DNA of 18,268 bases from positions 1 to 18,268 of the forward strand of contig UQJE01000051.1 of assembly GCA_900541345.1 (NCBI GenBank), read 5' to 3'. Below are positions 7,395-15,677 of this stretch, in pieces. How positions within the stretch are numbered: the stretch's first letter is position 1; each line of letters begins with the position of its first letter. Origin of the DNA: an uncultured Blautia sp. GTDB lineage: Bacteria > Bacillota > Clostridia > Lachnospirales > Lachnospiraceae. The position numbers and the translations under genes were made by a program. The notes under the pieces are model-generated. The model was not told where the DNA came from. It ran no database searches and saw nothing but the letters and a program-made list of their open reading frames with translations.

Positions 7395-9119
7395 TTAAAG
7401 CGCCTCCTTTCCCATCTGGATCTCGGCTATCTCTCTGTAAAGCGGACATGTTTCCAGTAATTCCTTATGTGTTCCCATTCCAACAATCTGTCCATCATCC
7501 ACAACAAGAATTCTGTCGGCATCCAAAATGGTACTGATCCTCTGTGCCACCATAATTACGGTTGCATCTCCAATGCTCTCCTTAAGATTCTGACGAAGCT
7601 GACGGTCTGTTTTCATATCCAGCGCAGAAAAACTATCATCAAACACATAAATTTCCGGCTTCTTCATCATTGCCCTTGCAATCGCCATACGCTGACGCTG
7701 CCCTCCTGATAAATTTGTTCCACCCTGTGCGATTCCATCGTGGTATCCCATCTTTTTCCCATTGATAAATTCATCGGCACATGCAATTTTTGCTGCCCGT
7801 TTCCAGTCTTCCTCTGTTCCGTTTTCATTTCCGAAATTAAGATTTTCTGCAATATCCCCGGAAAAAAGTATATTTTTCTGAGGAACATATCCTATAAGAG
7901 AGCGCAGATCTTCCGTACGGTATTCTTTTGCGTTGACTCCATTAATCAATACCTCGCCAAACATCGGATCATAAAGCCGCGGAATCAGCTTTAAAATACT
8001 GGACTTACCGCGTCCTGTTCCTCCAATAATCGCTGTGACCTCTCCCGGCCGTGATACAAAACTCATATCTTTCAGAATCGGTTCATCTGCTCCCGGATAA
8101 GCAAAAGTTACATGTCGAAATTCTACCGTTGCATGCATGGAAGCATTTTCCATAGAAAAATTACCATCTTTAATAGAACTTTCTGTTTCCAAAACTTCTG
8201 CAATTCTTCCGGAACATGCATATGTAGTAGGAAACATCATGATCACAAGAGACAACATCATTACTGATGTAAGCACCATACTGATATACTGGCTGTTTGC
8301 CACTAAAGAACCAACTTCCATTGCCCCAATATTGACATAGTAAGCGCCCATCCCTAAGACAGCTGCCGTTGTCACTCCAAAAATCACGCTGATCGCCGGC
8401 ATCAGGAGACTTGTGATGCGCCCTGCCGCCATTGCGGTGACAGCATAATCGCTGTTTGCCTCTCCGAACCGCCCGCTCTCTGCCTTCTGTTTGTTAAAAG
8501 CACGAATTACGCGGACGCCTTCAAGCGATTCCAGAAACAGTCGATTGATCTGATCCAGTTTTTTTCTGAGACTGATTGAATAGCGGGAAGCCAGAACCAT
8601 AATAATTGTCAGCGCCACCAGAAGAACCGGAATGGCAACAAGAAGAACCGAACTGACTCTTCCTCCTGTTGCTGCCGAAAATACAAGCCCTGCAACTGCC
8701 ATCATTGGTGCGAGAAGCCCTATTCGAAGAAGAAGTGTTAAAAAATTCTGCACATTCGTAATATCAGAAGTGCTTCTTGTAACGAGACTGGCCGTTCCAA
8801 ATCGATCCATTTCTGCCGCTGAAAAGCTCTGCACTTTTGAAAAAACCTGATTTCTTAATTGTGCCGCAAAATCTGTCGAAATATACGATGCGATTTTCAC
8901 AGATAAAAAGCTGATTACACAGGAAAATACTGTCACACCTGCCATGATCAGGGCATACACCCATATGACGCTCTTATCTCCTTCTGCCACTCCATGACTT
9001 ATCATCTGTGCCAGAAAAGACGGAAGAAGCATCTGTCCCACGGACGACAAAAGTACAAGTATCAAAAGACGTACGATCTGTCCCGGCTTTAGCTTCACTT
9101 TTGAAAATATAGTTTTCAT
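7395..9119 (-). CDS. heterodimeric ABC exporter, subunit with degenerate ATP site
   Basis: A 574-residue half-transporter with an N-terminal six-helix membrane domain and a C-terminal ATPase domain. The signature LSGGQRQR (470-477) is canonical. Walker A reads GGTGRGKS (366-373) with Arg in the usual Ser position, Walker B ends in VFDD so that D495 replaces the catalytic Glu, and the switch His is Gln (Q526, VAQRIST). These are the hallmarks of the non-catalytic partner in LmrCD/BmrCD/TM287-288 exporters. It is tightly coupled to the next ABC gene (one-base gap) and lies 43 bases after the AI-2E-type permease gene with its own AAAGGAG site, consistent with one operon under the MerR-type promoter. 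Confidence 0.93.
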   Translation of the reverse strand: MKTIFSKVKLKPGQIVRLLILVLLSSVGQMLLPSFLAQMISHGVAEGDKSVIWVYALIMAGVTVFSCVISFLSVKIASYISTDFAAQLRNQVFSKVQSFSAAEMDRFGTASLVTRSTSDITNVQNFLTLLLRIGLLAPMMAVAGLVFSAATGGRVSSVLLVAIPVLLVALTIIMVLASRYSISLRKKLDQINRLFLESLEGVRVIRAFNKQKAESGRFGEANSDYAVTAMAAGRITSLLMPAISVIFGVTTAAVLGMGAYYVNIGAMEVGSLVANSQYISMVLTSVMMLSLVIMMFPTTYACSGRIAEVLETESSIKDGNFSMENASMHATVEFRHVTFAYPGADEPILKDMSFVSRPGEVTAIIGGTGRGKSSILKLIPRLYDPMFGEVLINGVNAKEYRTEDLRSLIGYVPQKNILFSGDIAENLNFGNENGTEEDWKRAAKIACADEFINGKKMGYHDGIAQGGTNLSGGQRQRMAIARAMMKKPEIYVFDDSFSALDMKTDRQLRQNLKESIGDATVIMVAQRISTILDADRILVVDDGQIVGMGTHKELLETCPLYREIAEIQMGKEAL

Positions 9120-9139
9120 AATGAAAAATCTCCTTTTCT

Positions 9140-9153
9140 CCCTGAAAACAGGG
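9140..9153. other. small hairpin between permease and ABC genes
   Basis: CCCTG-AAAA-CAGGG forms a 5-bp stem in the 43-base gap. The T-rich flank is on the plus-strand side, where no gene would need it; on the minus strand the stem is followed directly by the ABC ribosome site. It is unlikely to stop the operon transcript; a stabilising or translation-modulating role is possible. Confidence 0.3.
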
Positions 9154-9162
9154 TTATTTTTA

Positions 9163-10263
9163 TCATTCTTTATTTAATGCCGGAATATTTATGATTCCCT
9201 TCTCATGCAGTCTTCCAAGGAATGCAAAACATAACGGCAGCCCAAAGAGCCCGACAACTCCGAAAATGCGAAGTCCTACAAGCATTGCAGCAAATGTCAG
9301 CGCAGGATGTAATTTCATTTGTCTCCCTACAAGCCTCGGTTCTATTACATTTCGTACAATTGTAATAATCAGATACAGCACCGCCATGATAACCCCAAAG
9401 GCTGTATTCCCCTGCAGAAGGGCGATAATAGCCCACGGTATCAAAACGGCTCCTGTGCCAAGTACCGGGAGAATATCAAGAACCGCTACAAGAAGCGCTG
9501 CACCAAAACTGTTCTCAATTCTTAAAAACGAAAAGCCCAAAAACAGTTCCCCAAACGTAATCAGGAAAATCAACCCATAAGAAAGAAGGCAGCGGGGAAC
9601 AATTTTCCCGAAAAACTCTTTAAACTCGCAAAACATATCTTTATTCCTTACCGGAATAAATCCTGTCAAAAACCTTTTGACCTTTTCAAAATCAATGGTA
9701 ATAAAAATAGTGGCAATCAGTGTTATCATTATCTTCATAAAAGCGGAAGGAATACCGGAAACCACGCCTCCTAATATTCCCAAAAGCGTTCCGCAAAGCT
9801 GGAGCACACCGTTACTCAAATGAGAAAATAGGGTATCTGTCATGCCGGAAAACGCCGCTCCCATTTCCGGATCAATGGTTTCCGCCATCTGCTCCATCCA
9901 GGAAAAAAAGCTTTCCAACGCCGGAATGACATCCCGGTCAAACATCTTCGGAAGCCCGCTGAGAAGATTTTCAATCCCGGATAAAATTCCGGCTCCGCAT
10001 AAAGCAAAAATACAAATCGCAGAGCAGATAAACACTGCCGCAAACACTGCTCCCGATACCCCACGCGGTATTTTCCAGTTCTTTTTCAAATATGTCACAG
10101 GTCTGTTAATCACCCAGGAGACCAAAAAGGCAATCACAAAGGGAAACAGAACAGGAAGTATATATTTATATCCCAGCAGGATTCCGCCTGCGATCAGAGC
10201 CCAGTAAAGTACCTTTACTATAAAATCCTTCTGTCGTTCCATTGTGCTGCGTTCCCCGTTCAT
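9163..10263 (-). CDS. AI-2E/YtvI-like family membrane permease
   Basis: A 366-residue polytopic membrane protein of the AI-2E transporter (PerM/YtvI) family. N-terminal paired hydrophobic segments surround PVLFPFVIAFLVSWVINRPV, the usual family opening. A long soluble-looking loop (about 100-150) is followed by a hydrophobic C-terminal half containing GLIFLITFGELFLGFSF and DILPVLGTGAVLIPWAI. The length matches YtvI-type proteins of spore formers. Its ATG overlaps the acetyltransferase stop (ATGA); a second ATG seven codons later (10242) is an alternative start. Despite the family name, autoinducer transport cannot be claimed; some relatives are ion-coupled antiporters. Its place in the operon suggests membrane transport linked to the exporter. 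Confidence 0.85.
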   Translation of the reverse strand: MNGERSTMERQKDFIVKVLYWALIAGGILLGYKYILPVLFPFVIAFLVSWVINRPVTYLKKNWKIPRGVSGAVFAAVFICSAICIFALCGAGILSGIENLLSGLPKMFDRDVIPALESFFSWMEQMAETIDPEMGAAFSGMTDTLFSHLSNGVLQLCGTLLGILGGVVSGIPSAFMKIMITLIATIFITIDFEKVKRFLTGFIPVRNKDMFCEFKEFFGKIVPRCLLSYGLIFLITFGELFLGFSFLRIENSFGAALLVAVLDILPVLGTGAVLIPWAIIALLQGNTAFGVIMAVLYLIITIVRNVIEPRLVGRQMKLHPALTFAAMLVGLRIFGVVGLFGLPLCFAFLGRLHEKGIINIPALNKE

Positions 10264-10808
10264 GCAGAAACCCCATTTAAAATTCTGATATTTGATAATT
10301 TAAAAAACAATTTTCCCAAAGCATACTCCTGAAGACTCATATATTTTTCCGGTGTCACCTTTCCCCCGTAATTCATAATCTCCATATTCCCACTCGCTCC
10401 AGTAATAAAAATGCCAGAAGAAGAAAAGCCGTTTTTCAGATAAAATTTTCGCCGTGCGATACGCTGATCCCTGTTGTCTGCATCATCCTCCAGACGCTCA
10501 ATTAAAAGCACGATCTTTTTATCAGAAAACTCTCTGCATACATTCTGCATAATATAGCTTCCCGTTCCTTTACTTCTTATTCTGGAAGATACCGCCAGAT
10601 AATCTACCATAACCATATCTTTATAAGGAATCAAAACAACAAATCCCAGAATCTGATTTTCCTCCGAAGCAGTCATAATTACTGCTTTTTTCTTTTTTAC
10701 AGAGCGCTTTAACGTAAAAAATGGTTTCCTTTCTCTTTTCGGAAATGCCTCCATATATATGCTTTTTATCTCTGCCCACTGCTCTTCCTTTAATAACTTA
10801 AATTCCAT
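10260..10808 (-). CDS. GNAT family N-acetyltransferase
   Basis: A 182-residue protein with the GNAT acetyl-CoA fold. The central strand VDYLAV (68-73) leads into the pyrophosphate-binding loop with R78, K80, G81, G83 (RSKGTGS), and the late FYLKNGF motif (122-128) is typical of the family. It would transfer an acetyl group from acetyl-CoA to an amine; the acceptor cannot be identified. AAGGGGAG precedes the ATG. It is the first gene after the MerR-type promoter and overlaps the permease gene by four bases. Beside an exporter and a MerR/BmrR regulator, modification of a toxic amine or drug is a reasonable inference, as in the Bacillus blt locus, but it is unproven. Confidence 0.87.
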   Translation of the reverse strand: MEFKLLKEEQWAEIKSIYMEAFPKRERKPFFTLKRSVKKKKAVIMTASEENQILGFVVLIPYKDMVMVDYLAVSSRIRSKGTGSYIMQNVCREFSDKKIVLLIERLEDDADNRDQRIARRKFYLKNGFSSSGIFITGASGNMEIMNYGGKVTPEKYMSLQEYALGKLFFKLSNIRILNGVSA

Positions 10809-10867
10809 AATTTTCTCCCCTTCTTACGATTTATTTTTATTGCTTTTTCTCTCTTCGCCATGTATCA

Positions 10868-10873
10868 TATAAT
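10868..10873 (+). promoter_or_regulatory. -10 box of the divergent merR-type gene
   Basis: TATAAT on the plus strand overlaps the minus-strand -10 box and abuts the operator. No good -35 sits 17 bases upstream (TTGCTT at 10840-10845 is 22 bases away), so it may be a weak or activator-dependent promoter. The overlap implies that regulator bound at the operator also controls its own gene. Confidence 0.45.
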
Positions 10874-10889
10874 GTACAGCAACTGTACA
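10873..10889. promoter_or_regulatory. palindromic MerR-family operator
   Basis: TGTACAG-CAA-CTGTACA is a perfect inverted repeat with 7-base arms. It lies between the -35 and -10 boxes of the leftward operon promoter and over the expected start region of the rightward regulator gene. MerR-family dimers bind such sites in 19-base spacers and twist the DNA to realign the boxes. Confidence 0.75.
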
Positions 10890-10905
10890 GTCAAGAGGTG
10901 TTTTT

Positions 10906-11733
10906 ATGAATCATAAAAATTATTTATATTCTTCCGGAGAATTTGCCAAACTGACAGGCGTCAACAAACGCACTCTGCATTATTACAATGATATCGGATT
11001 GTTCTGTCCGGAAATAATCGGCGACAACGGATACCACTACTACACCTGTTTTCAGTTTGCGCAATTAGAGCTTATTTTAACATTACGGAAAATCGGCTTA
11101 TCGATTGAAGAAATCAAAGAATATATTACAAGACTTTCTGATGAATCATTTTCTCAGATGATGGAAAAAAAGAAAAAGCTGATTGATGAATCCATCAAAC
11201 AGCTTTTATCAGCACAGGCATTTTTAGAACAGAAGGCAGAGAGACTGAAGCTTGGAATGAAGTCCGAAGACGGCGCCATTGAGCTGTGTACTCTTCCTCA
11301 GAGAAAAATCGTTCTTTCTTCTCCCATCTCAGGGAAATACGATGAAAACGATTTTTCCATTGCAGCCGAATTTTCACTTCGCCTGAAAAAACTCTTCCAC
11401 CTTTATGACAGCTTTGGAAGCCGTATTTCTTCCGAAGATATTCGGCAAAATCATTTTGAACGCTACACTTCCTTTTTTGCCTACTGTCCTTCTGCCTCAA
11501 AAATATACGATGAAATACTTCCGGCCGGAAAATATCTTCGTGCCTTTTGTATAGGCAGTTGGGGAAAACTTCCCCATATTTACCAAAAAATCCTCTCATA
11601 TGCCTCCGAACATAACCTGCAACTTACAGGGTACGCATACGAAGAAGGATTAAATGAAATGGCTTTAAATGCCCAGAATGACTATATCACAATGATCACA
11701 ATTCCTGTATCTGAAAATCAGGAAAATAAATGA
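10906..11733 (+). CDS. MerR family regulator with GyrI/BmrR-like effector domain
   Basis: A 275-residue regulator. Residues about 8-76 form the MerR winged helix: SGEFAKLTGVNKRTLHYY, GLFCPE, then GYHYYTCFQFAQLELI. A coiled-coil dimerisation helix spans about 78-118. The C-terminal half (about 124-270) resembles a GyrI-like small-molecule binding domain of the BmrR kind, with AGKYLRAFCIGSW and YEEGLNE segments. This makes it a probable multidrug-type sensor that activates the divergent GNAT-permease-ABC operon through the palindrome in its 19-base spacer. AGAGGTG lies 5 bases before the ATG. It ends 17 bases from the convergent YczE-type gene with no terminator between them. The ligand is unknown. 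Confidence 0.93.
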   Translation: MNHKNYLYSSGEFAKLTGVNKRTLHYYNDIGLFCPEIIGDNGYHYYTCFQFAQLELILTLRKIGLSIEEIKEYITRLSDESFSQMMEKKKKLIDESIKQLLSAQAFLEQKAERLKLGMKSEDGAIELCTLPQRKIVLSSPISGKYDENDFSIAAEFSLRLKKLFHLYDSFGSRISSEDIRQNHFERYTSFFAYCPSASKIYDEILPAGKYLRAFCIGSWGKLPHIYQKILSYASEHNLQLTGYAYEEGLNEMALNAQNDYITMITIPVSENQENK

Positions 11734-11750
11734 AAACGCTTGTGCAGGCT

Positions 11751-12404
11751 CTACGCATTTTTCATTACGCGCTTACAGATTTTTTCTGCATATGGCATAA
11801 AAATCTGTGCTACCGGACCGACTACAAATGCACAGATGATTGTTCCGATTCCAAACGTTCCGCCCAGTAAAAATCCGACTGCAACAAAACAGAAATCCGT
11901 CACAATTCGGATAATCCCGAATGGCTTATGCCACTTGTCACTCCACACGATTGCAACAAGATCATTTGGTCCTGTTCCTGCTTCTGATTTAATCACAATT
12001 GTCATTCCCATCGCAAGAATCACGCATCCTGCAATAAGAACCGGAATGCGTACTGCAAAAGAAAGACTGTTATTAATATAATTTTTCAGGAGAACGGTAA
12101 ACACATCAATAATCGGACCGCCTAAAAACATGCAGATTAAAGTACCGATTTTTATGTATGTTTTATCAACAAAAAGAAGTACAATAATAATGAAAAAACA
12201 CACTAGCATATGCGTTGCTCCATGACTCCAGGAAATTGCAGAAGGCCACGGTACACTTCTGTAAATCCCCTGGATCAGTACGTTAAAAGGGTCAGCCCCT
12301 AGATCAGCCTGAATAAATAAGGTCACTCCCAGATGAGCAATTGCAAGACCAAGAATCAGCAATAAAATTTGTTTTAATCTAATTTTCAAATTCATATTTT
12401 TCAT
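11751..12404 (-). CDS. YczE/YitT-type integral membrane protein
   Basis: A 217-residue hydrophobic protein with about five membrane segments. The N-terminal QADLGADPFNVLIQGIY and the later KSEAGTGPNDLVAIV are repeated glycine/aspartate motifs typical of the YczE/YyaS/YitT family, whose biochemical role is not established. It starts at ATG overlapping the MATE stop (ATGA, 12401-12404), so the two are translated together. The basic C-terminus (CKRVMKNA) should face the cytoplasm. A role supporting the efflux pump is possible but only inferred from linkage. Confidence 0.85.
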   Translation of the reverse strand: MKNMNLKIRLKQILLLILGLAIAHLGVTLFIQADLGADPFNVLIQGIYRSVPWPSAISWSHGATHMLVCFFIIIVLLFVDKTYIKIGTLICMFLGGPIIDVFTVLLKNYINNSLSFAVRIPVLIAGCVILAMGMTIVIKSEAGTGPNDLVAIVWSDKWHKPFGIIRIVTDFCFVAVGFLLGGTFGIGTIICAFVVGPVAQIFMPYAEKICKRVMKNA

Positions 12405-13777
12405 TTTTCTTCTCCTGCATATACTTTCATTTTTTTATGAAGCTTTTTCCGCACGATCCAGAAACAGAGCACCTGCATAACAATAGTGATAAGCCAGGAT
12501 GCCGGATAAGAAATGAAAAGCACATCAAGACTTCTGTGTGCCGGGAAAATCATATAAATCCATACAATTCTGGTTCCCACGGTTCCGATAACAGACAGAA
12601 GCATAGGCACTGCTGAATGCCCCATTCCACGAAGTGCTCCCGGAAACAGATCCATCAGACCGCACATAAAGTACGTTACTGTCGTATAAAGCAGCACTTC
12701 CATTCCACACTTGATAACTTCCGGATCGGAAGTATAAATCCTTAAAAGCTCCGGTCCGAAAACATAGGCTCCGCCTCCAAGAACAAGCGCAACTCCCACC
12801 GTAAGGACAATACAGTTTACAAGTACCTTATCCATTCTTTTCCATTTTCCCACACCAAAATTCTGGCTGGTAAAACTCATACATGCCTGCGTAACAGAAT
12901 TCACAGCCGCATATAAAAATCCAAAAATATTATTGGCAGCCGTATATCCTGCCATTGCTACAGAGCCAAAGGAATTGACAGAGGACTGTAACAGCACATT
13001 GGAAAAATTAATCACGGTACTCTGAATACCTGCCGGAATTCCCACAAGAAAAATCTGCTTCAGGTAAGCTCCCTTTATCGTAAGCTTTGAAAACCGAAGC
13101 TGATAGGCAGACTCTGTCTGATACAGACAGAGAAGCACGAGAACACAGGAAATCATCTGAGAAACTACCGTAGCAATCGCAACACCTGCAACACCCATAT
13201 GAAATGCGATTACAAGAATCATATTTAAGACAGCATTCGTCACACCAGCCACCACAAGAAACAGCAATGGTCTTTTTGTGTCTCCTACTGCTCTTAAAAT
13301 TGCCGCACCATAATTATAAAGCATAAAAAACGGCATTCCCAGAAAATATATCTTCATATAAAGAGCAGCCTGATCAATTACATCGGACGGAGTTCCCATC
13401 AATCCAAGTGCGCCTTTGGAAAAAATAAATCCAATCAATCCCATAGCTACTCCGCTGATTAGCGCCAGTGTAATTGCAGTATGTACCGTCTCCGACATTT
13501 CTCTTGCTTTTCCCGCCGCATAAAAACGTGCCGCAAGGACATTTGCCCCAAGAGAAATCCCGATAAAAAGATTTGTGAATACATTGATAAGAGCCGATGT
13601 GGAACCGACTGCTGCCAGAGCCTGACTTCCGGAAAAACGTCCCACAACAACAATGTCCACCGCATTAAACAGAAGCTGCAAAATGCCTGATAGCATCAGC
13701 GGAATGGAAAAGGAAATCAGCTTATCCATAATAGAACCGTTGCACATATCAATTTCATACTTGTTATTTTTTGACAT
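12401..13777 (-). CDS. MATE family efflux transporter
   Basis: A multidrug and toxic compound extrusion protein, 458 residues when started at the ATG at 13777, with about 12 hydrophobic segments in two similar halves. The opening (NGSIMDKLISFSIPLMLSGI, then FNAVDIVVVGRFSG) is characteristic of clostridial MATE pumps. Family members exchange cationic drugs or other organics for sodium or protons at the cytoplasmic membrane. An upstream in-frame ATG at 13819 would add 14 residues, but AGGAGGGAGGA lies 4-5 bases before 13777 and the extension is not family-like, so 13777 is preferred. It overlaps the following YczE-type gene by four bases and has its own promoter. Confidence 0.93.
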   Translation of the reverse strand: MSKNNKYEIDMCNGSIMDKLISFSIPLMLSGILQLLFNAVDIVVVGRFSGSQALAAVGSTSALINVFTNLFIGISLGANVLAARFYAAGKAREMSETVHTAITLALISGVAMGLIGFIFSKGALGLMGTPSDVIDQAALYMKIYFLGMPFFMLYNYGAAILRAVGDTKRPLLFLVVAGVTNAVLNMILVIAFHMGVAGVAIATVVSQMISCVLVLLCLYQTESAYQLRFSKLTIKGAYLKQIFLVGIPAGIQSTVINFSNVLLQSSVNSFGSVAMAGYTAANNIFGFLYAAVNSVTQACMSFTSQNFGVGKWKRMDKVLVNCIVLTVGVALVLGGGAYVFGPELLRIYTSDPEVIKCGMEVLLYTTVTYFMCGLMDLFPGALRGMGHSAVPMLLSVIGTVGTRIVWIYMIFPAHRSLDVLFISYPASWLITIVMQVLCFWIVRKKLHKKMKVYAGEEK

Positions 13778-13825
13778 AAAATCCTCCCTCCTTCTATCGA
13801 AGGATATAATTTCAACCAAGATTCT

Positions 13826-13854
13826 ATATTAGCAAGCAGGCAAAAGAAAGTCAA
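13826..13854 (-). promoter_or_regulatory. promoter of the MATE operon
   Basis: On the minus strand TTGACT (13854-13849), 17 bases, TAATAT (13831-13826): a good sigma-A promoter placing the start near 13819, some 40 bases before the preferred MATE ATG at 13777. This also argues against the ATG at 13819, which would have no room for a ribosome site on the transcript. Confidence 0.75.
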
Positions 13855-13906
13855 TAAGCGTTCTCACTGTAAAATCGTGTATAATATAAAAAACTTTCAA
13901 TTTTTT

Positions 13907-13940
13907 TTCAACAGTTTCGCCTGTCCATACGTCTTATAAG
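13907..13940 (+). promoter_or_regulatory. ECF-type autoregulatory promoter candidate
   Basis: TTCAAC (13907-13912), 17 bases, then CGTC (13930-13933) followed by TTATAAG. The AAC / CGTC pair is the classic Gram-positive ECF promoter signature, 28-60 bases upstream of the sigma gene. A sigma-A-like TATAAT also occurs at 13880-13885 with a poor -35 box, which could give basal expression. Autoregulation by the downstream sigma factor is inference. Confidence 0.55.
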
Positions 13941-13968
13941 TGAAAGGCAAAAGAAAGGAACGCAAAGT

Positions 13969-14439
13969 ATGATAGAGGAACTATACGAAAAATATTATCA
14001 GGAACTGACAGGCTGGTGTCGCAGCATGACGGGAAACCTGCATACCGCGGAAGAACTGGTACAGGAAGCCTTTCTGCGCGCAATGCTTCATGAAGATGTC
14101 CTTGCTTCCTTACAGGAACATCAACGCCGTTCATGGTTATACCGAACCATTAAAAATTTGTATGTGGACCGTGTCAGGCATGGAAATAAAGAAACCATTG
14201 TGGAAGAGTTTCCTCTGCAGCAAACATATTCCGAGGAAATTACAAATCTGGAATGGGAGCAGTTACTGGAAACTTTGCCGGATCTGGAAGGCGTTATCTT
14301 CTCACTGCGCTATCTGGAAGGCTATACCTCCAGTCAGATTGGAGAAATCCTCTCTATTCCGCCGGGGACGGTTCGCTTCAAACTTTCTTCTGCACGCCAG
14401 CACTTAAAAAAATTTTTAGGAGGACAAAAATATGTTTAA
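13969..14439 (+). CDS. ECF-family RNA polymerase sigma factor
   Basis: A 156-residue two-domain sigma-70 family protein. Sigma region 2 spans about 1-75, with TAEELVQEAFLRAM at 26-39 and WLYRTIKNLYVDRVR at 56-70. Region 4 spans about 100-150, with the helix-turn-helix YLEGYTSSQIGEILSIPPGT recognising the -35 element. It directs RNA polymerase to alternative promoters. AAAGGAA precedes the ATG. Its last eight bases overlap the following gene, whose AGGAGG lies inside this ORF, so the two products are probably made in fixed ratio. No transmembrane anti-sigma gene follows; instead there is the solenoid-like protein, an unusual partner. Confidence 0.93.
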   Translation: MIEELYEKYYQELTGWCRSMTGNLHTAEELVQEAFLRAMLHEDVLASLQEHQRRSWLYRTIKNLYVDRVRHGNKETIVEEFPLQQTYSEEITNLEWEQLLETLPDLEGVIFSLRYLEGYTSSQIGEILSIPPGTVRFKLSSARQHLKKFLGGQKYV

Positions 14440-15655
14440 CAAAAAAAATTACTTATTAAATTGCGATGTCTGTGATACAAGAAAAATGAAGGAAGAAGAT
14501 TACAGCGGTTATGAAAAAATGATGATCAATACAGATCTTGTGATTGTCAGCCCTTCCAGCAAAAGTATTTTAAACCGCCTTCCCCTTACCCTTAACCATG
14601 ATTGTACTATGGAATTTGAAGATGATGCCAAAATAGAATTACAGGCAATTAACGGCTCTTATGAAATAACAGGAACTACTGCTGTTCACGAACACACATT
14701 GTTAAGTGTAAACGGAGATCTGACGATTTATCCCGGCACAGAAGAATCCCTGCAGAAGTACGAAAAAATTCATGTAAACGGTTCTGTCACCTGCCCAAAA
14801 AGTCTTGAGGGCTACCTGACAAAATTATCTGCCAACGGCTCTGTATCTGTCTATCCTGATGACTGTGTTATCTTAGACGATACCTTTATCATGGATAAAT
14901 ATTTTCCTCTGAGAGCAAGAGAGGGCAGAAAATATTATGTAAAAGATGTGGTAATCGTACAGGATAAATCGGCAGATATGGAAAAACTGGTACGGAAAAA
15001 TGTACAGTTTATTACCCGCCAGTTAATCGTTCCTGAGGAAATGGTAGAAGCCTGTGTGGAATTGTTTGATGAAAAAGCAGAATTTACAGTCACTCCTGCT
15101 GGAATGACGCTTCATTATGGAGACGCAGTTTTAAATGAACAGCTCGTAGAAAAGAATGGAGACTGCATATATGTATACGGAAACTTAACCATTCCCGACA
15201 ACGCCAATCTGCGCGCATTATCTGATTCTATCACAAAGCTCACAGTGAAGGGAAATGTGACGTTAAAGAAAAATCAGGCGGAAGACTTCAAAAAATTAAA
15301 CGTAGAATACAGCGAGCTTACATTTAAGTGGGAAGGACGAATCATTGAAAACAAAGTGAGTGTTAAAATCGATAAAACATTGCTTGAAAGTTCTCCTGAT
15401 AAAATTCTGGTAAGAAATACGGCTGCCGCAAAGATTTCATCCGATGTAACACCAGAACTGATACTGGAGCGTCTTAGAATTGAAAACTGTGCAAAAGTCA
15501 CTTGTAATGACAAACAGGAAAGCGCTGTTGCCGCCATTTCTGAAAACGTAGCCGTAATTGGCGAATCTGATGGAGAAGAAATCTCCGGGATAATTGGGGG
15601 AATGAACGATATGCTCTCTACTAAAATCATCAATGCTGACAGTCATATTATGTAA
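14432..15655 (+). CDS. uncharacterised soluble repeat protein coupled to ECF sigma factor
   Basis: I do not recognise a named family. The 407-residue product has no signal peptide or membrane segment, so it should be cytosolic. It opens with LLNCDVCDTRKM, a CxxC at C11/C14, and contains several more cysteines (58, 121, 145, 208, 245, 353, 358). Short strand-plus-helix units recur: VNGDLTI (93-99), VNGSVT (115-120), ANGSVSV (134-140), then YGNLTI (249-254) and VKGNVTL (272-278), spaced about 19-24 residues. This suggests two solenoid blocks around a charged middle (160-230), somewhat like bactofilin or leucine-rich solenoids. It overlaps the sigma gene by eight bases and ends before a strong terminator, so it probably regulates, or is the main product of, that sigma factor. 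Confidence 0.8.
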   Translation: MFNKKNYLLNCDVCDTRKMKEEDYSGYEKMMINTDLVIVSPSSKSILNRLPLTLNHDCTMEFEDDAKIELQAINGSYEITGTTAVHEHTLLSVNGDLTIYPGTEESLQKYEKIHVNGSVTCPKSLEGYLTKLSANGSVSVYPDDCVILDDTFIMDKYFPLRAREGRKYYVKDVVIVQDKSADMEKLVRKNVQFITRQLIVPEEMVEACVELFDEKAEFTVTPAGMTLHYGDAVLNEQLVEKNGDCIYVYGNLTIPDNANLRALSDSITKLTVKGNVTLKKNQAEDFKKLNVEYSELTFKWEGRIIENKVSVKIDKTLLESSPDKILVRNTAAAKISSDVTPELILERLRIENCAKVTCNDKQESAVAAISENVAVIGESDGEEISGIIGGMNDMLSTKIINADSHIM

Positions 15656-15677
15656 CAAAGCGAAGTCCTCTGCACTC

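Larger units (their letters stand above)
10864..10894 (-). promoter_or_regulatory. MerR-type promoter of the GNAT-permease-ABC operon
   Basis: On the minus strand TTGACT (10894-10889) and TATGAT (10869-10864) are separated by 19 bases, the over-long spacing typical of MerR-activated promoters. A perfect palindrome fills the spacer. Transcription would begin near 10857, about 50 bases before the acetyltransferase ATG. A 17-base alternative with TATATG as -10 exists, but the 19-base reading fits the adjacent regulator best. Confidence 0.75.

Noticed and set aside
9191..9580. Plus-strand reading frame of 129 codons opposite the AI-2E-type permease gene
   Set aside because: It mirrors a clear membrane protein gene in antisense, has low-complexity composition and no good ribosome site.
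9163..10263. Autoinducer-2 exporter
   Set aside because: The family name comes from one member; nothing in the sequence or neighbours indicates AI-2 or quorum sensing.
12401..13819. Longer MATE start at 13819
   Set aside because: That ATG coincides with the predicted transcription start and lacks a ribosome site; the ATG at 13777 has a strong one.
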